In this document: positions 4,453 to 5,600 of the stretch, piece by piece
How the letters are laid out: every line of letters starts with the position of its first letter
How positions within the stretch are numbered: the stretch's first letter is position 1
Assembly: GCA_035379765.1 (NCBI GenBank)
Contig: DAOSVX010000041.1
Span: 1 to 5,600, forward strand
Length of the DNA stretch: 5,600 nt
Reading direction: 5' to 3'
Source: DAOSVX01 sp035379765
Lineage (GTDB): Bacteria; Bacillota_I; Bacilli_A; RF39; UBA660
Position numbers and translations under genes: made by a program
The notes under the pieces: generated by a model
Told to the model about the DNA's origin: nothing
The model's database searches: none
What the model saw: only the letters and a program-made list of their open reading frames with translations

Positions 4453-5600
4453 ATTATATCTTCTCTATCAGGACCAGTTCCAATAAATTTTATAGGAACT
4501 CCTGTTACTTCTTCTATTCTATCTAAATACTTCTTAGCTTCTTTAGGTAAATCTTCTCTTTTAGTTATACCGTTTACTTTAAAGTTTCCTTTAAAAGTTT
4601 CATAAACGGGTTTACATTTACTCATAACTGCAAAATTAGTATCAAATTTCATTGTTTCTTTACCTTGATATTTATAAGCTACACAAAGTTTTATTTCTTT
4701 TAATTTACCAATGGTATCTAGATGATTGACAACTAAGCCAGTAGCACTATTTATTCTTGATGTATATTTTATAGCCACTAAATCTAACCAACCACATCTT
4801 CTTGGCCTTTTAGTAGTTGTTCCATATTCATGACCTAGTTCTCTTATTTTATCACCAGTTTTGTTTAATAATTCAGTAACAAATGGCCCAGCTCCTACCC
4901 GAGAAGAATAGGTTTTTATAACCATATATATTTCATTGATATTTTTAATGCCTATTCCACTTCCAGTTACTATTCCCCCAATAGTAGGGTTTGATGATGT
5001 TACACAAGGATATGTTCCATGATCAATATCTAATAAAGCCGCTTGAGCTCCCTCACATAATATATATTCTTTTTTATCTAAACTTTTATAAATTAAATCA
5101 ACTGTATCACAAATATACTTTTTTAATTTTTTAGCATATTTTTTATATTCTAATATTACTTCATCAAAATTTAATTCTGGGTAATTATACATTTTAAAAA
5201 TGGCATTGTATTTATTAATGTTTATTCTAGCTAGTTCTTCAAAATCTTTAGATATGAACATTTCCATTCTAATTCCACATCGTTCCATTTTATCACTATA
5301 AGCTGGCCCTATACCTCTTTTGGTAGTACCAATTTTCTTATCAGCATCTCTAAGATATTCTTGTAATTCATCCATCTCTTTATGATATGGCATTATTAAA
5401 TGAGCCTTTGTACTAATATAAAGATTATCAACGGAAATATTATTTTTCTTTAGAATCTTCATTTCTTCTAATAAAACTTTAGGATCTATTACTACACCAT
5501 TACCAATTACTGCTTTAGTACCAGCATTTAATATACCTGATGGGATTAAATGAAAAGCATAACTTTTCCCATCTACTTTAACAGAATGCCCAGCATTATT
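4443..5600 (-). CDS. purA: Adenylosuccinate synthetase, N-terminus beyond the window
   Basis: PurA joins IMP and aspartate with GTP hydrolysis to form adenylosuccinate, the first committed step from IMP to AMP. The frame is open to the window edge; 385 codons are present. The visible part starts at NNAGHSVKVDG, which aligns with E. coli residues near 38, so about 37 residues, including the GDEGKGK phosphate-binding loop, lie outside. The ATG at 5462 is internal, not the start. Conserved segments run in order: HLIPSGIL, AVIGNGVVIDP, the IMP-binding GTTKRGIGPAYSDK, EGAQAALLDIDHGTYPCVTSSNP, GAGPFVTEL, TTKRPRRCGWLDL, and the C-terminal GTGPDRE. Expected full length is about 420 residues, as in other bacteria. 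The neighbouring folD serves the same pathway. No break or substitution of an expected key residue is seen. Confidence 0.97.
   Translation of the reverse strand, partial: NNAGHSVKVDGKSYAFHLIPSGILNAGTKAVIGNGVVIDPKVLLEEMKILKKNNISVDNLYISTKAHLIMPYHKEMDELQEYLRDADKKIGTTKRGIGPAYSDKMERCGIRMEMFISKDFEELARININKYNAIFKMYNYPELNFDEVILEYKKYAKKLKKYICDTVDLIYKSLDKKEYILCEGAQAALLDIDHGTYPCVTSSNPTIGGIVTGSGIGIKNINEIYMVIKTYSSRVGAGPFVTELLNKTGDKIRELGHEYGTTTKRPRRCGWLDLVAIKYTSRINSATGLVVNHLDTIGKLKEIKLCVAYKYQGKETMKFDTNFAVMSKCKPVYETFKGNFKVNGITKREDLPKEAKKYLDRIEEVTGVPIKFIGTGPDREDIIKC

Noticed and set aside
4443..5462. purA starting at the ATG at 5462
   Set aside because: The frame continues upstream to the window edge with conserved PurA residues (NNAGH, HLIPSGIL, IGNGVV), so this ATG is internal.

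Overview
The window is AT-rich (roughly 30% G+C by eye), densely packed, and has strong AGGAGG-type ribosome-binding sites, sigma-A-type promoters and short T-tailed hairpin terminators. This points to a low-GC Firmicutes/Bacilli or Mollicutes-like chromosome, possibly an uncultured gut lineage. Tryptophans in the genes I checked are TGG. Reading TGA as Trp would not restore the one short gene that ends in TGA, so the standard bacterial code is assumed. Most of the window looks like ordinary chromosome, with a more accessory-looking left end.

Right half (about 3263-5600, all minus strand): a nucleotide and one-carbon block. purA (5' end beyond the window) is followed by a hairpin terminator containing its own stop codon. 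An extended -10 promoter then drives folD, whose end overlaps a MazG-like NTP pyrophosphohydrolase. PurA commits IMP to AMP, FolD supplies the 10-formyl-THF used in purine synthesis, and the pyrophosphohydrolase probably removes unwanted NTPs.

Middle (about 1838-3270): three small genes for membrane proteins: a DUF5684-like protein (+), a DUF1003 protein (-) and a single-pass protein of unknown function (+). The two plus-strand genes each meet a minus-strand gene tail to tail, and the stop codons of both genes lie inside or at the edge of one shared bidirectional hairpin terminator. Upstream of the DUF1003 gene is the most striking feature: a well-formed promoter, ribosome-binding site and start codon for a ribosome hibernation factor (hpf) whose reading frame stops after 28 codons. 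Its TGA overlaps, as ATGA, what looks like the original start codon of the DUF1003 gene, which is itself one base out of frame.

Left part (1-1813, minus strand): an RlmI/COG1092-type SAM methyltransferase, then a protein-kinase-fold protein starting with GTG. At the extreme left are the ribosome-binding site and first five codons of a second gene whose start region closely resembles that of the kinase gene, suggesting tandem duplicates. An inverted repeat covers the kinase ribosome-binding site, and a 19-bp palindrome covers the putative -35 box of the second gene. No RNA genes, CRISPR arrays, insertion sequences or prophage genes were recognised.
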